Below the pieces are notes generated by a model, which worked only from the letters and a program-made list of their open reading frames with translations, was not told where the DNA came from and did not search any database. From Nocardioides caeni (GTDB taxonomy: Bacteria; Actinomycetota; Actinomycetes; Propionibacteriales; Nocardioidaceae), in assembly GCF_004912195.1 (NCBI RefSeq), contig NZ_STGW01000014.1, forward strand, positions 28,359 through 92,358: 64,000 nt of DNA, read 5' to 3'. This document shows positions 17,846 through 27,084 of this stretch, in pieces. Numbering within the stretch: the stretch's first letter is position 1; the number at the start of each line of letters is the position of its first letter. The translations under genes were made by a program, and so were the position numbers.

Positions 17846-19285
17846 TCAGTGCGCGCGCAGGAAGCCGAGAGCTCGCCAGTGCCCGAGCAGCGCGAGCAGG
17901 GCCGGGTGGCTGGAGCGGTCGGCGGCCGTGCCGCCCGCGACCGGCGGCGGCAGGTCGGGTGCCGCCGAGGCGTCGTAGACGACGGTCAGGCGGTGCTCGT
18001 CGGAGGCGCTGAGCAGTGACCCGAGCAGCGCGACCGGGTCGCTGTGGTCCTCCAGCGACAGGACGGGTGCAGCGCCGTGCGCTGCCGCGAGGTGGGTGGC
18101 CCGCGCGTTGGCCGTGACGACGTGGTCGACCACGACCCGGTCGTCGTCGGCGAGGTGGGCCGCCGCCTCGATGGCTGTCGCGCCACCGGTGCCGTGGCCG
18201 ACGAGCAGGACGCGGACCTCGCCCTCCCCGCCCTCGCCGCCCTCCTGGCCCAGTGCTCGGGCTGCGGCTGCGACGGTGGCGGCGACGAGCTCTGCTGGCG
18301 CGGAGTGATCGCCCGACACCAGCTGCAGGCGACCGGCGCGTCGTGATCGCCCGGCCGGCGCCGCGCGCCCGACCAGCGCCAGCAGGCGTCCGGCTCCCAC
18401 CTGCACCGTGCGCACCGGGTCGGCGGCGTCGTCGAGCTGCAGCGCCAGCAGGGCGGCCAGACCGTCGGGCGCGGCCGTGGCGGACGGCCTGTCGCGGGAC
18501 GGCTCGTCCGGACCGGTCGGGGACCGACGGGTGATGGTCGTGTCGAGGTCGAGCGCGACGTCGCGCAGGGCCGAGCCCCACCCGCCGTCGAACGGCGCGA
18601 TCCCCGCGGCACGCAGCCCGCCCGTGCCGGCTGACCGGCCGGTCTCGCCGCCGAGCAGGCCGACGGTCAGCAGCCCGCGCACCTGCAGGCTGTCGACGAG
18701 CCCACCGCCGGTCGCGACGTGGTCCATCAGCTCGGGGATCTCGGCAGCGAGCTCGTGGAGATAGGTGGCGACATCGTCACGCTCGAGCGCGTCGGTCTCG
18801 ATCAGACCGGCTGCGACCAGGGCGCCGCCGAGACTGACGTGCGGTGCGACGTAGCCCTCGGCGCGCTCGGAGATCGAACCGAGGGTCCGATGGGCGGTCG
18901 CCTGCAGGTCGTCGATCCAGCGATAGGTCTCCACGGTCGCCCGGAGCACGACGGCGTCGGCCGCGAGCTCGATCGAGCGGTCCAGCAGTCCCTGCGGCCC
19001 GGTCGTCAACGCCCGGACCTCCTCCTCGGCGCGTGCCCAGGTCGCCGGCGACAGGGGAGCGGTGCTGCTGACGTCGGGGTGGACCACCACCTCCCGGGCC
19101 AGCGCCGCCCACTCCCGCAGCTGCGCCCCCGACTCCTCGAAGGCCTCGGCCAGGCGCAACATCTGGTCGTGCCGGTCGGCCAGGTCGGCGGCGTCCACCG
19201 CATCGATGGCGACGGCCCGGCCCTCCGCGGCGGCCAGCCGCAGGACCACGGCCCCGTCGCCGCCATCGTCACGACGGCCGCTCAT
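17846..19285 (-). CDS. Helical protein with degenerate alpha/beta-hydrolase domain, T7SS-associated
   Basis: A 479-residue protein. The N-terminal half (about 1-170) is helical and charged, like WXG100-related domains. The C-terminal part (about 300-479) looks like an alpha/beta hydrolase: a strand VRVLLVGHGTGGATAIEAA mimics the nucleophile elbow, followed by VVVDHVVTANARA. The serine expected in GxSxG is Gly here (GHGTG), so catalysis is doubtful. Actinobacteria often pair WXG-like helices with hydrolase domains at type VII secretion loci. ATG at 19285 overlaps the EspG-like stop (ATGA). It is the last gene of a three-gene operon. Confidence 0.7.
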   Translation of the reverse strand: MSGRRDDGGDGAVVLRLAAAEGRAVAIDAVDAADLADRHDQMLRLAEAFEESGAQLREWAALAREVVVHPDVSSTAPLSPATWARAEEEVRALTTGPQGLLDRSIELAADAVVLRATVETYRWIDDLQATAHRTLGSISERAEGYVAPHVSLGGALVAAGLIETDALERDDVATYLHELAAEIPELMDHVATGGGLVDSLQVRGLLTVGLLGGETGRSAGTGGLRAAGIAPFDGGWGSALRDVALDLDTTITRRSPTGPDEPSRDRPSATAAPDGLAALLALQLDDAADPVRTVQVGAGRLLALVGRAAPAGRSRRAGRLQLVSGDHSAPAELVAATVAAAARALGQEGGEGGEGEVRVLLVGHGTGGATAIEAAAHLADDDRVVVDHVVTANARATHLAAAHGAAPVLSLEDHSDPVALLGSLLSASDEHRLTVVYDASAAPDLPPPVAGGTAADRSSHPALLALLGHWRALGFLRAH

Positions 19286-20274
19286 CGAGGCCGCTCCGTC
19301 GGTGGCCCCAGCAGCCCCGGTCCGACGAGCGGCGCGAGGGCGGGAGCGATGGCCGCGGCGAGATCGCCCGGCTCGACGGCGGCCACCTGGAGGTGGGACT
19401 CGCCGTCGACGCGGTGCGGGCTCAGCGCATGCCATCCGTCGGCCAGCAGGGTCCACGACACCACCCCCACCGCGTCCACGCGGGTTCCGGCGGCTGGGCC
19501 GGCTCCGTCGGCCGCGACATCGGCGACCAGGGCACGCAGTCGGCCGCGTGCCTCGCCCGACAGCGCCACCAGGAGCCGGACCACCTCCTGGTCGGACAAC
19601 GGACGCCCGTCGCGGCGTACGGCGCCGGTGTGGCGCGCAGCCAGCGCGGGAAGCAGGTCGGTCCGGCCGGTCTGGACAGCCTCAGCGGCGGCGTCGGCCA
19701 GCTCGAACGGCAGGTCGACCAGCGGTGGCACGCCGGAGGGGTGGCAGACGATCCCGTCCGGCAGCGCTCCGACCCGTGCCAGCTCGTCCGCCCAGGCCGA
19801 GGTGGCGAACCACGCGATCTCGAACACGATGCCGTCGGCTGTCGACAGCGCGGCAGCGGCGCCGTCGCGGGACCGGTGCCACGAACGCGCCTGCGCGTCG
19901 ACGATCCGGACGTCCAGGTCGAGCGCGATCCGGGGAGTCGCGAGCAGGCCCAGGGCGCCGGCGAGACCCGGGTCGAGCCCGCCCTCGATCACCAGCCCGC
20001 GCCGCTCGAGCGAGCCCGCCGGATCGTGCAGCGCGGCCAGGACGGCCCGGTAGGCCTGGTCGTCGGTCGTTGCCGGACTCGAGCCGAGGCGAGCCTGCAG
20101 GCCGTCGGCGACGACCGGGTCCGCGACGTCGAAAGGCAGTGGCGCATCGCCGGCGAGTGCCGCCGCGGCTCGCAGCTCCGGAAGGGTGAGGCCCAGGCGT
20201 CGCGGCGAGTCGCCAGAGCCCCCGGTGGCCCGTGGGTCCCGGAGATCGGTCCCGGTCAGGTCGATGGTCGGCAC
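19282..20274 (-). CDS. EspG-like ESX secretion-associated protein
   Basis: A 330-residue protein resembling the EspG family of cytosolic chaperones that bind type VII secretion substrates. Supporting features are the opening LGLTLPELRAAAALAGDAPLPF, the helical pattern with ERRGLV, and the C-terminal strands DAVGVVSWTLLADGWHAL plus VAAVEPGDLAAAI. The similarity is by pattern only. It overlaps the next gene by 4 nt and follows the WXG100-like gene by 35 nt. No EccC-type ATPase or other core secretion gene is in this window, so the secretion machinery, if used, is elsewhere. Confidence 0.55.
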   Translation of the reverse strand: MPTIDLTGTDLRDPRATGGSGDSPRRLGLTLPELRAAAALAGDAPLPFDVADPVVADGLQARLGSSPATTDDQAYRAVLAALHDPAGSLERRGLVIEGGLDPGLAGALGLLATPRIALDLDVRIVDAQARSWHRSRDGAAAALSTADGIVFEIAWFATSAWADELARVGALPDGIVCHPSGVPPLVDLPFELADAAAEAVQTGRTDLLPALAARHTGAVRRDGRPLSDQEVVRLLVALSGEARGRLRALVADVAADGAGPAAGTRVDAVGVVSWTLLADGWHALSPHRVDGESHLQVAAVEPGDLAAAIAPALAPLVGPGLLGPPTERPR

Positions 20275-20309
20275 GTCCGCCCCTCACTGCTCATCTCCGG
20301 TGGCCGGTC

Positions 20310-20741
20310 TCAGCGGTCCAGCCCGGGCAGCTCCACGGCCAGCCAGTCGCGGTGACCGCGCGGCGGCGGGGTGAACGACAACAGCTCGGCGTCGCCGGGC
20401 TCGACGGACCCGCTCCCCGCGTCACTCGCAGCACGTCGGGATCTCGCCGCCTCGACGAGCCCGTTCGCTCGCCGCTCCCGCGTCGCGATCTCCTCGAGCG
20501 CCCGGTCCGCCCCGACGGCATGGGCAGCGAGCGCATCGGCCGCCGTCTGGTGCCGGTCGGCAGCCACGCGCAGATGTCGTGAGCGGTCCAGTACCCGGCC
20601 GCGGAAGGCATCGGCGGTCCGTCCCGACCAGCCCAGGTCGTCGAGCCGGGCGACCAGCTCGTCGGCGAGGGCCCGGACGTCCGCGCCCTGGTCGCGCAGC
20701 GCGGCGGCCCGACGCCGGACGAGTTCGCTGTCGCCGTACAT
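20310..20741 (-). CDS. WXG100-like helical protein
   Basis: A 143-residue helical protein. Two long helices are separated by DLGWSGRTADAFRGR (about residues 34-48), where the W-S/x-G turn matches the WxG motif of WXG100 proteins. The C-terminal third is extended and ends WLAVELPGLDR, longer than a classical ~100-residue WXG100 protein. These are usually secreted substrates of type VII systems. ATG at 20741 has GGGAAGGGCGG upstream; the earlier in-frame ATG lies in non-coding-looking sequence. It is the first gene of the operon with the EspG-like and pseudo-hydrolase genes, and divergent from the proline-rich membrane protein. Confidence 0.7.
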   Translation of the reverse strand: MYGDSELVRRRAAALRDQGADVRALADELVARLDDLGWSGRTADAFRGRVLDRSRHLRVAADRHQTAADALAAHAVGADRALEEIATRERRANGLVEAARSRRAASDAGSGSVEPGDAELLSFTPPPRGHRDWLAVELPGLDR

Positions 20742-20936
20742 GCGACCGCCCTTCCCCGTGCGGATGCCCGCAAAACCCCAGCCGACGAGCGTTTCCGAGG
20801 GATCGCGCTGCGGACGTGGCGCTGGGATCGGCCGTCGGGGTGGCGGCGGAGGTGGAATGATCGACGCTGCGCCCCGAGGGTGGGCGCGCCCGGCGTCACC
20901 ACCGGGCGGATCGACACGAACGCCGGAGGCGCACGG

Positions 20937-22418
20937 ATGTCCCAGACCCCCCATCCCGGGGCGGGAGGCAGCGACCTCCACCGCCAGCTGCGCGAGCTCG
21001 TCGACCAGGTCGGCGCCGACGTCATCGGCGACCCCCACACCTTCCGTGCCGCACTCGACGACTTCCTGGACGAGCGCGCCGCCACCTCCGGCGAGCTGAA
21101 CCTGCTCGTCGACGCGGTCCGCCTCGGAGCCCTCGACCGGGCTCGCGACCAGCTCGCCAACGGGGCCCTGCCGGCGATCGTCGTGGACACCCAGGGCGAC
21201 CTCCTCGCCCGGGACCGGGGCACCGGCGAGTCCCGCAACGCCCGCTGGGCCGTCGCGGCTCTCGGCTTCGCGCTCGGCGTCGTGCCCGAGGGCGAGGTCG
21301 TCGCCCGCCGGGTCACCTCCACGGGCCTGGGCTCCGCCAGCGGCGGCGTCCCGGCCGCGCCGCCGCCCGGGGGTCCCGTGGTCTCCCCGCCCGCGCCGCC
21401 GCTGCCCTCCTCACCGGCCCAGCAGTGGGGACCGACGCAGCCACCGGCGACCCCGCCCACGCCCGCTCCCCACGTCTCGCCCGCCCACCAGGCGCCCCCG
21501 GCGCCGTACCCGTCCCAGCCGGGGGTCCAGCCGTTCGCCTCCCAGCCCTCCGGGGGGACCTATGGCGGCTACGGGCAGGGCGCTCCCCACGCCCCCTGGT
21601 CCGGCGGTACGCCGAACCCGCCGACGCACCAGCGGCGCAACACCGGTCTGATCGTCGGGACGGTCCTGGCCGTGCTCGTCGTGATCGGCGGCGCCGTCGC
21701 TGCCGTCATCGCCTTCACCGGCGGCGACGACGACCCGGCGCCGACGACCTCCAAGAGCTCCAGCGCGTCGCCGTCGGAGACCGAGACGCCCCGCGACCCG
21801 CTGCAGAGCCTGGCCGGCATCGAGGAGCTGGCGGCCGAGCTCTTCCCCAGCTCGTCGACCCCTGACAACAGCTATGCGTCCAGCTGGAGCACCGAGACCA
21901 GCAACCTGGTCAACGGCGAGACCCGTCGGCTGAGCCAGTCCGAGCTCGACGGCGCGACCGAGTGGTATGCGCGCCGCGTCGAGGGCGACCAGCGCTTCTA
22001 TGTCTTCGTGCGCTACCTCGCCCGCGACTCGACCTACGAGTGGGACTGCGCCACGTTCACCTACTGCGACGAGGTGACCTCCGAGGGTGGTCTCGACGCC
22101 CTCGTGATCCGCGATGAGGGCGAGCGGGAGGGCGTTGCCACCTACTACCGCGACATCGTCGTCCCCGGCGACGCGGCGGCGGGCATCCCCGAGATCACGA
22201 TCAGCGAGAACGTCGACAACCAGACCGCCGGACAGGACGCCGACGACTTCATGGCGGGCGCGTCCGTGCTCGATCTCGACACGCTGATCGCCGCCCTCGA
22301 CGACGAGCGGCTGCGCCCGCCACTGCCCGAGGAGCTGCCGCCGCTGCCGAGCTGGGACGCGTGTGCCTACAACAGCACGCCGCCCGCCGGCTGCCCGGCG
22401 GACATCCAGGGCAACTGA
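20937..22418 (+). CDS. Proline-rich single-pass membrane protein next to T7SS-like genes
   Basis: A 493-residue protein. Residues 1-125 form a helical cytoplasmic domain (LHRQLRELVDQVGADVIGDPHTF, then DRARDQLANGALPAIVVD). A Pro-rich linker with many PPAPP segments follows (about 135-230). One transmembrane helix, GLIVGTVLAVLVVIGGAVAAVIAFTG (about 236-262), precedes a Ser/Thr-rich stalk and an extracytoplasmic domain. That domain has four cysteines (YEWDCATFTYC, DACAYNSTPPAGC). The domain layout resembles the tail-TM-domain proteins at 41.7 and 51-55 kb. ATG at 20937 has GGAGG nearby. Function unknown; linked by divergence to the type VII-like operon. Confidence 0.75.
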   Translation: MSQTPHPGAGGSDLHRQLRELVDQVGADVIGDPHTFRAALDDFLDERAATSGELNLLVDAVRLGALDRARDQLANGALPAIVVDTQGDLLARDRGTGESRNARWAVAALGFALGVVPEGEVVARRVTSTGLGSASGGVPAAPPPGGPVVSPPAPPLPSSPAQQWGPTQPPATPPTPAPHVSPAHQAPPAPYPSQPGVQPFASQPSGGTYGGYGQGAPHAPWSGGTPNPPTHQRRNTGLIVGTVLAVLVVIGGAVAAVIAFTGGDDDPAPTTSKSSSASPSETETPRDPLQSLAGIEELAAELFPSSSTPDNSYASSWSTETSNLVNGETRRLSQSELDGATEWYARRVEGDQRFYVFVRYLARDSTYEWDCATFTYCDEVTSEGGLDALVIRDEGEREGVATYYRDIVVPGDAAAGIPEITISENVDNQTAGQDADDFMAGASVLDLDTLIAALDDERLRPPLPEELPPLPSWDACAYNSTPPAGCPADIQGN

Positions 22419-22423
22419 GACAC

Positions 22424-23593
22424 GTGATCGACCGTCTCGTGGCCGCCCAGCGTGCCGATGTCCCGCCGTTCCACGTGATGGACCTGCTGGCCGGGGCGGC
22501 GGAGCGGCAGCGGACCCACGGCGACCTCGTCAACCTGGTCGCCGGCCAGCCGAGCACGGGCGCGCCGGCACCGGTCAGCGCCGAGGCGGTCCGACTGCTC
22601 ACCAGTGGAGCGCCGCTGGGCTACACGACGGCGACGGGCATCGAGGAGCTGCGGACGGCGGTCGCCGGGCACTACCGGCGCAGCTACGGCATCGGCGTCG
22701 ATCCCGACGAGGTCGTGCTGACGACCGGCTCCAGCGGCGGCTTCCTGCTGGCCTTCCTCGCCGCGTTCGATGCCGGCGCTCGCGTGGCGATCGCCCGGCC
22801 GGGCTATCCCTGCTACCGCAACGTCCTCTCCGCGCTCGGCTGCGAGGTCGTGGAGATCGCCACGGGACCTGACACCCGCTTCCAGCCGACGGTTGAGCAG
22901 CTCGACGACCTGCACGCCGCCTCGCCGATCGACGGGCTGATCGTCGCGAGCCCGGCCAACCCCACCGGCACCATGCTGCTGCCCGAGGAGCTGGCTGCGA
23001 TCGCGCGGTGGTGCGAGGAGCACGGTGTCCAGCTGGTCTCGGACGAGATCTACCACGGCATCCAGTACGACGTCTCCCGCGCCGCGTGCGCGTGGGAGAC
23101 CTCCCGGGAGGCGGTGGTCTTCGGCTCGTTCTCGAAGTACTTCTCGATGACCGGCTGGCGGCTCGGATGGATGCTCGCCCCGTCCCGGCTGCGCCGGCCC
23201 GTCGACGTGCTGACCGGCAACTTCAGCATCTGTCCGCCGGTCCTCGCCCAGCACGCGGCCGTCGCGGCGTTCGACGACGCCTCCTACGCCGAGCTCGACG
23301 CCCACGTCGCCCGCTACGCCCACAACCGGGGGCTGCTGCTCGACGGACTGCGTCGGCTCGGGATCGACCGGCTCGCGCCGGCCGACGGTGCGTTCTACGT
23401 CTACGCCGACGTCGCCCACCTCACGGACGACTCGATGGCCTACGCACGATCGCTGCTCGCCCGCACCGGTGTCGCGGTCGCCACGGGCATCGACTTCGAC
23501 ACCCGCGAGGGCGACCACTTCCTGCGGTTCAGCTTCGCCGGCACCAGCGGCGAGATCGAGACCGCGCTGGACCGCCTCGACGGGAGTCTGTGA
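22424..23593 (+). CDS. PLP-dependent class I/II aminotransferase
   Basis: A 389-residue fold-type I aminotransferase. PLP-binding landmarks are present: TTGSSGGFLLAFLA (phosphate-binding glycines), ASPANPTGTMLL, SDEIYHGIQYD and the Schiff-base lysine in GSFSKYFSMTGWRLGW. The protein resembles aspartate/alanine aminotransferases but the substrate is uncertain. The GTG start at 22424 lies 5 nt after the previous stop with a poor Shine-Dalgarno, so translation may be coupled to the upstream gene. Downstream there is a 400-bp repeat region before the next gene. Confidence 0.9.
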   Translation: MIDRLVAAQRADVPPFHVMDLLAGAAERQRTHGDLVNLVAGQPSTGAPAPVSAEAVRLLTSGAPLGYTTATGIEELRTAVAGHYRRSYGIGVDPDEVVLTTGSSGGFLLAFLAAFDAGARVAIARPGYPCYRNVLSALGCEVVEIATGPDTRFQPTVEQLDDLHAASPIDGLIVASPANPTGTMLLPEELAAIARWCEEHGVQLVSDEIYHGIQYDVSRAACAWETSREAVVFGSFSKYFSMTGWRLGWMLAPSRLRRPVDVLTGNFSICPPVLAQHAAVAAFDDASYAELDAHVARYAHNRGLLLDGLRRLGIDRLAPADGAFYVYADVAHLTDDSMAYARSLLARTGVAVATGIDFDTREGDHFLRFSFAGTSGEIETALDRLDGSL

Positions 23594-23600
23594 CACCGTC

Positions 23601-23984
23601 CGTCGAGGAGCTTGCGCAGCAAGCGTCTCGAGACGTCTGGCCGTGGTGCCGGTCCTGGCCCGGTCCGGCGTAGAGGCTGCGGAGGTCTCGAGACGGCCGT
23701 GGCCGGCCTCCTCGACCAACGGAGCGGGACGGGCTCCTCGACGACCAGGTGGACCGGTGCCGGTGGCGACCGGACGGGACGACCCCCGCCGGCGCATCGG
23801 GGTGCCCTCGGCTGGAAGCAACAGTCAACCCCGCACGACGGTGGCCGAGGGCGGGGTCCCCGCTCTGCGCGGCCGGGGGTCGGCCCGGGAGGCGCCGCAG
23901 GCACCGGCCCACCCAGAAAGCCACAGTCCGCCCAGCAGGCACAGCGGTCTCGAGACGGCCGTGGCCGGCCTCCTCGACCAACGG
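23601..23984. repeat. Composite repeat block, copy A
   Basis: A gene-free block. It contains a palindrome at 23601-23635 (GTCGAGGAGCTTGCGCAGC opening), two identical 39-bp palindromes at 23684-23722 and 23946-23984 (both open GGTCTCGAGACGGCC), and a 144-bp GC-rich body at 23770-23913. The body is about 85-90% alike to 38341-38483 in the same orientation. The body is itself an imperfect hairpin, with arms CCCCCGCCGGCGCA and TGCGCGGCCGGGGG. The ORFs drawn through it are frame artefacts. Confidence 0.75.
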
Positions 23985-23996
23985 GGTGACGGGACG

Positions 23997-25493
23997 TCAG
24001 CCCGCGCGCAGCGCGGCGGCGGCCTTGCCCGCACGCCGGCCGAAGAACGAGCCCTCACCGAGCTGGGTGCCCGAGCAGTAGCCGTTGCCGTCCTGGGCGA
24101 TGTTGGAGGCGCAGGCTCCGGCGGCATAGAGGCCGGCCACGACCGTGCCGTCCTCACGGCGCACCTGCCCGTCGACGGTGGTGGCCATGCCGCCGATGGT
24201 GAAGCCGGCATAGAGCGCCACACCGAGGGACAGGTCGAGCACGGCCCACGGCCCCTCGACCTGCGGGGCCAGCCAGTCGGGGTGCTTGTGGAGGTCGGGG
24301 TCCTCGCCCCGGGCGGCGTGCTCGTTGTAGCGGTTGACCGTCTCGACCAGCACGCCCTCGGGCATGCCGAGGCCGGCCTCCATCTCCTCGAGCGTCTCGA
24401 AGCCGTCCTTGAGTGGCACCAGCGGCATGTGGTCCTCGCCGAGGTGGGCGCTGTCGACGATCAGGTAGGCGACCTGGTCGGGCTGCTGCAGCACGTGGTA
24501 CGACGTCCGCGCGGGGTAGCTGTCCTCCGGGACGAAGCGCTTGCCGTCCTTGTTGACGATGATCCCCTTGACCCGCGAGGACGGCGGGTAGAAAGGCGCG
24601 GTGATGAACGGCTCGTCCATGTTCTCCAATGCCGCGCCGACCGACTCCCCGAGGCGGATGCCCAGTCCGTCGTCGTACGTCGACCCGAGGGTGAAGAGCT
24701 TGGAGCCCAGTGCGGGGGTGTAGCGGGCCACCATGTCGGCGTTCATGACGAAGCCGCCCGCGGCGATGATCACCGCGCCGGCCCGGACGGTTCCGGTCTT
24801 CTCGAACGACTTCCACGCGATCCCGACGACGTCGCCCGTGGCGGTGCCGTCGCTGGTGACGAGGTTGGTCGCACCGGTCTCGTAGCGGACCTCGACCCCG
24901 GCCTCCTCGATCTTGGTGCGCAGCAGGTCCATCACGATCCGGGTGCCCTCGGTGTCGCCGGGGACGGGGACCTTGTGGCCGCGCGGCGCCGGCGCGACGT
25001 CCTGGCGGAACGGCCACACCTTCTCGTTGCCCGTGAACATCAGGCCCTCGGTGCCGGGCTGGATGACCGCCTTGCCGGGGAAGTAGCTGCGCTCGAACTC
25101 GAAGCCGAGGTCCTCCAGCCAGTCGAAGTGCTCGACGGAGCTCTCGCAGTAGGCGGTGATCTTCTCCTTGTCGGGGTCCTTCGTGGACGCCATCAGGTAG
25201 CCGATCATCGCCTCGACGGAGTCGTCGTGGCCGGTGGCCTGCTGGACCGCCGTACCGCCGCCGAGGTAGAAGTGCCCGCCCGACATCGAGGACGTGCCGC
25301 CATGCACGGCGGCCTTCTCCAACAGGAGCACCCGGGCGCCCGCGCGGGCGGCCTCCAGGGCGGCGCACCCGCCGGCGATGCCGAAGCCGACGACGACGAC
25401 GTCGAAGGACTCGCCGTCGGCGTCGAGGGCGGTGGTCGGGAGGACGGCGGGAATGGCGAGGCCGGCCGGGATGTTGCTGCTGGTGGTCGTCAC
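23997..25493 (-). CDS. FAD-dependent oxidoreductase of the KstD/fumarate-reductase flavoprotein family, KstR-site controlled
   Basis: A 498-residue flavoprotein related to 3-ketosteroid dehydrogenases and fumarate-reductase-like oxidoreductases. It has the FAD dinucleotide fold VVVVGFGIAGGCAALEAARAG, then EKAAVHGGTSSMSGG, an AAGGFVMN loop and the C-terminal FAD site AGACASNIAQDGNGYCSGTQLG. The annotated start may be TTG at 25502, but that codon overlaps a TAAATT -10 box. I prefer GTG at 25493, 7 nt after that box, as a leaderless start. The promoter region carries a perfect KstR-type palindrome, pointing to steroid or cholesterol catabolism. Which steroid bond it oxidises is unknown. Confidence 0.85.
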   Translation of the reverse strand: MTTTSSNIPAGLAIPAVLPTTALDADGESFDVVVVGFGIAGGCAALEAARAGARVLLLEKAAVHGGTSSMSGGHFYLGGGTAVQQATGHDDSVEAMIGYLMASTKDPDKEKITAYCESSVEHFDWLEDLGFEFERSYFPGKAVIQPGTEGLMFTGNEKVWPFRQDVAPAPRGHKVPVPGDTEGTRIVMDLLRTKIEEAGVEVRYETGATNLVTSDGTATGDVVGIAWKSFEKTGTVRAGAVIIAAGGFVMNADMVARYTPALGSKLFTLGSTYDDGLGIRLGESVGAALENMDEPFITAPFYPPSSRVKGIIVNKDGKRFVPEDSYPARTSYHVLQQPDQVAYLIVDSAHLGEDHMPLVPLKDGFETLEEMEAGLGMPEGVLVETVNRYNEHAARGEDPDLHKHPDWLAPQVEGPWAVLDLSLGVALYAGFTIGGMATTVDGQVRREDGTVVAGLYAAGACASNIAQDGNGYCSGTQLGEGSFFGRRAGKAAAALRAG

Positions 25494-25500
25494 GAGGGAC

Positions 25501-25518
25501 AATTTAGAACATGTTCTA
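25501..25518 (-). promoter_or_regulatory. KstR-type operator with -10 box
   Basis: TAGAACATGTTCTA (25505-25518) is a perfect 14-bp palindrome that fits the published KstR consensus TNNAACNNGTTNNA. TAAATT (25501-25506, minus strand) overlaps it as a -10 box and lies 7 nt from a GTG. Repression would be by steric block at the promoter. Confidence 0.75.
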
Positions 25519-25562
25519 CCGATAGACTACGTACCCGCCACCCGACGAAAGCCGAGTGACCT

Positions 25563-27074
25563 TTGTCCTTCGACGTCCACCAGCTCGACACCTTCGTCCT
25601 GGTGGGCTCCGCGGTCCTCCTGATGGCGGTGCTCGCGGTGCGGCTGTCGTCGGGCGTCGGGATGCCGAGCCTCCTGATCTACCTGCTGATCGGAGTGCTG
25701 CTCGGCGAGTCCGTCGGCGGGATCCGCTTCGACGACGCGCAGGTCGCCCACGCCATCGGCTTCGGCGCGCTCGCGATCATCCTCGCCGAGGGAGGGCTGA
25801 CGACGAACTGGCGCGAGGTGAAGCCGTCGATGCGCCTGGGTGCCTCGCTGGCCACCATCGGCATGGTCGTCTCCGTCGGTGTCGTCGCCTGCGGTGCGCA
25901 CTACCTCCTCGGGCTCTCCTGGGAGCTGGCCGTGCTGCTGGGCGCGATCACCTCGGCGACCGACGCCGCTGCCGTCTTCTCGGTGCTGCGCGCCGTGCCA
26001 CTGCCGAAGCGGATCACCGGCGTCCTCGAGTCCGAGTCGGGCCTCAACGACGCCCCGACCGTCGTCCTCGTGACCCTCGTCTCCAGCGGCGCCGTCGCCG
26101 ACCACCACCCCGCCGTCATCGCCGGGATCGTCGTCTACGAGCTCGCGGCCGGCGTCGCCCTGGGCCTGGCGGTCGGCTTCGGCGGCGCCTGGCTGATGCG
26201 CCGCGCGGCCCTGCCGTCGTCCGGGCTCTACCCGATCGCGGTCACCTGTCTGGCGCTCCTCGCCTACGGCGCCGGACCGGCCCTGCACGCCAGCGGCTTC
26301 GCCGCGGTCTACGTCGCCGCGCTGGTGCTCGGCAACACCGACCTCCCGCACCGGGTCGCGACCCGATCCTTCATCGAGGGGCTCGCCTGGATCGCGCAGA
26401 TCGGGCTCTTCGTGATGCTCGGACTGCTCCTCTCGCCCGACCGGATCACCTGGCACACGATCGTCACCGCCGTCCTCGCCGGTCTGATCCTCACCTTCGT
26501 GGCCCGGCCGCTGTCGATCGTCGTGAGCGCCGTCGTCGGGTGGCGACCGTGGCGTGAGCTCGCCTTCCTGTCCTGGGCCGGACTTCGCGGGGCGGTGCCG
26601 ATCGTCTTCGCCACGATCCCGCTGGCCGACGAGGTCGACGGAGCCGAGAAGCTCTTCGACATCGTCTTCGTCCTGGTCGTCGTCTACACGTGCGTGACCG
26701 GTCCGACCCTGCCGTGGATGGCGAAGGCGCTGCGGGTCGCGCGCCGTTCCGAGCCGCGCAGCATCGAGGTCGAGGCAGCGCCGCTGGACCGGGTAGCGGC
26801 CGACCTGCTCCAGATCACCATCAGCTCCTCCTCGCGGCTGCACGGCGTCGAGGTCGGCGAGCTGCGCCTGCCGGTGGGGGCGAGCGTGTCGATGGTCGTC
26901 CGCGACGGGCGGACGCTGGTGCCGGAGCGCCGTACGGTCCTGAGGCACGGCGACGACCTCATCGTCGTGACGCCGCGCAAGCTGCGTGAGGCCACGGAGC
27001 AGCGGCTGCGGCAGGTCAGCTCCGGAGGCCGGCTGGCCCAGTGGCTCGGTGACGAGCCGCCGCAGCGGTCCTGA
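25563..27074 (+). CDS. Potassium/proton antiporter, CPA1 family (NhaP2/CvrA-like)
   Basis: A 503-residue cation/proton antiporter. About 12 hydrophobic helices span residues 10-385. They include the ion-binding TSATDAAAVFSVLRAVPLP region and SESGLNDAPTVVLVTL, which hold the conserved acidic residues. A C-terminal cytoplasmic domain (about 405-485) with LRLPVGASVSMVVRDG and RHGDDLIVVTP resembles TrkA_C, a regulatory ligand-binding module. NhaP2-type proteins export K+ or Na+ in exchange for protons. TTG at 25563 is the start that gives the complete first helix. It is divergent from the KstR-site gene with 69 nt between. Confidence 0.9.
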   Translation: MSFDVHQLDTFVLVGSAVLLMAVLAVRLSSGVGMPSLLIYLLIGVLLGESVGGIRFDDAQVAHAIGFGALAIILAEGGLTTNWREVKPSMRLGASLATIGMVVSVGVVACGAHYLLGLSWELAVLLGAITSATDAAAVFSVLRAVPLPKRITGVLESESGLNDAPTVVLVTLVSSGAVADHHPAVIAGIVVYELAAGVALGLAVGFGGAWLMRRAALPSSGLYPIAVTCLALLAYGAGPALHASGFAAVYVAALVLGNTDLPHRVATRSFIEGLAWIAQIGLFVMLGLLLSPDRITWHTIVTAVLAGLILTFVARPLSIVVSAVVGWRPWRELAFLSWAGLRGAVPIVFATIPLADEVDGAEKLFDIVFVLVVVYTCVTGPTLPWMAKALRVARRSEPRSIEVEAAPLDRVAADLLQITISSSSRLHGVEVGELRLPVGASVSMVVRDGRTLVPERRTVLRHGDDLIVVTPRKLREATEQRLRQVSSGGRLAQWLGDEPPQRS

Positions 27075-27084
27075 CCGCTCCAGA

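Noticed and set aside
23388..25559. Long plus-strand frame over the repeat block and flavoprotein
   Set aside because: The true gene is the minus-strand flavoprotein with clear FAD motifs; the frame crosses the repeat block and has no domain.
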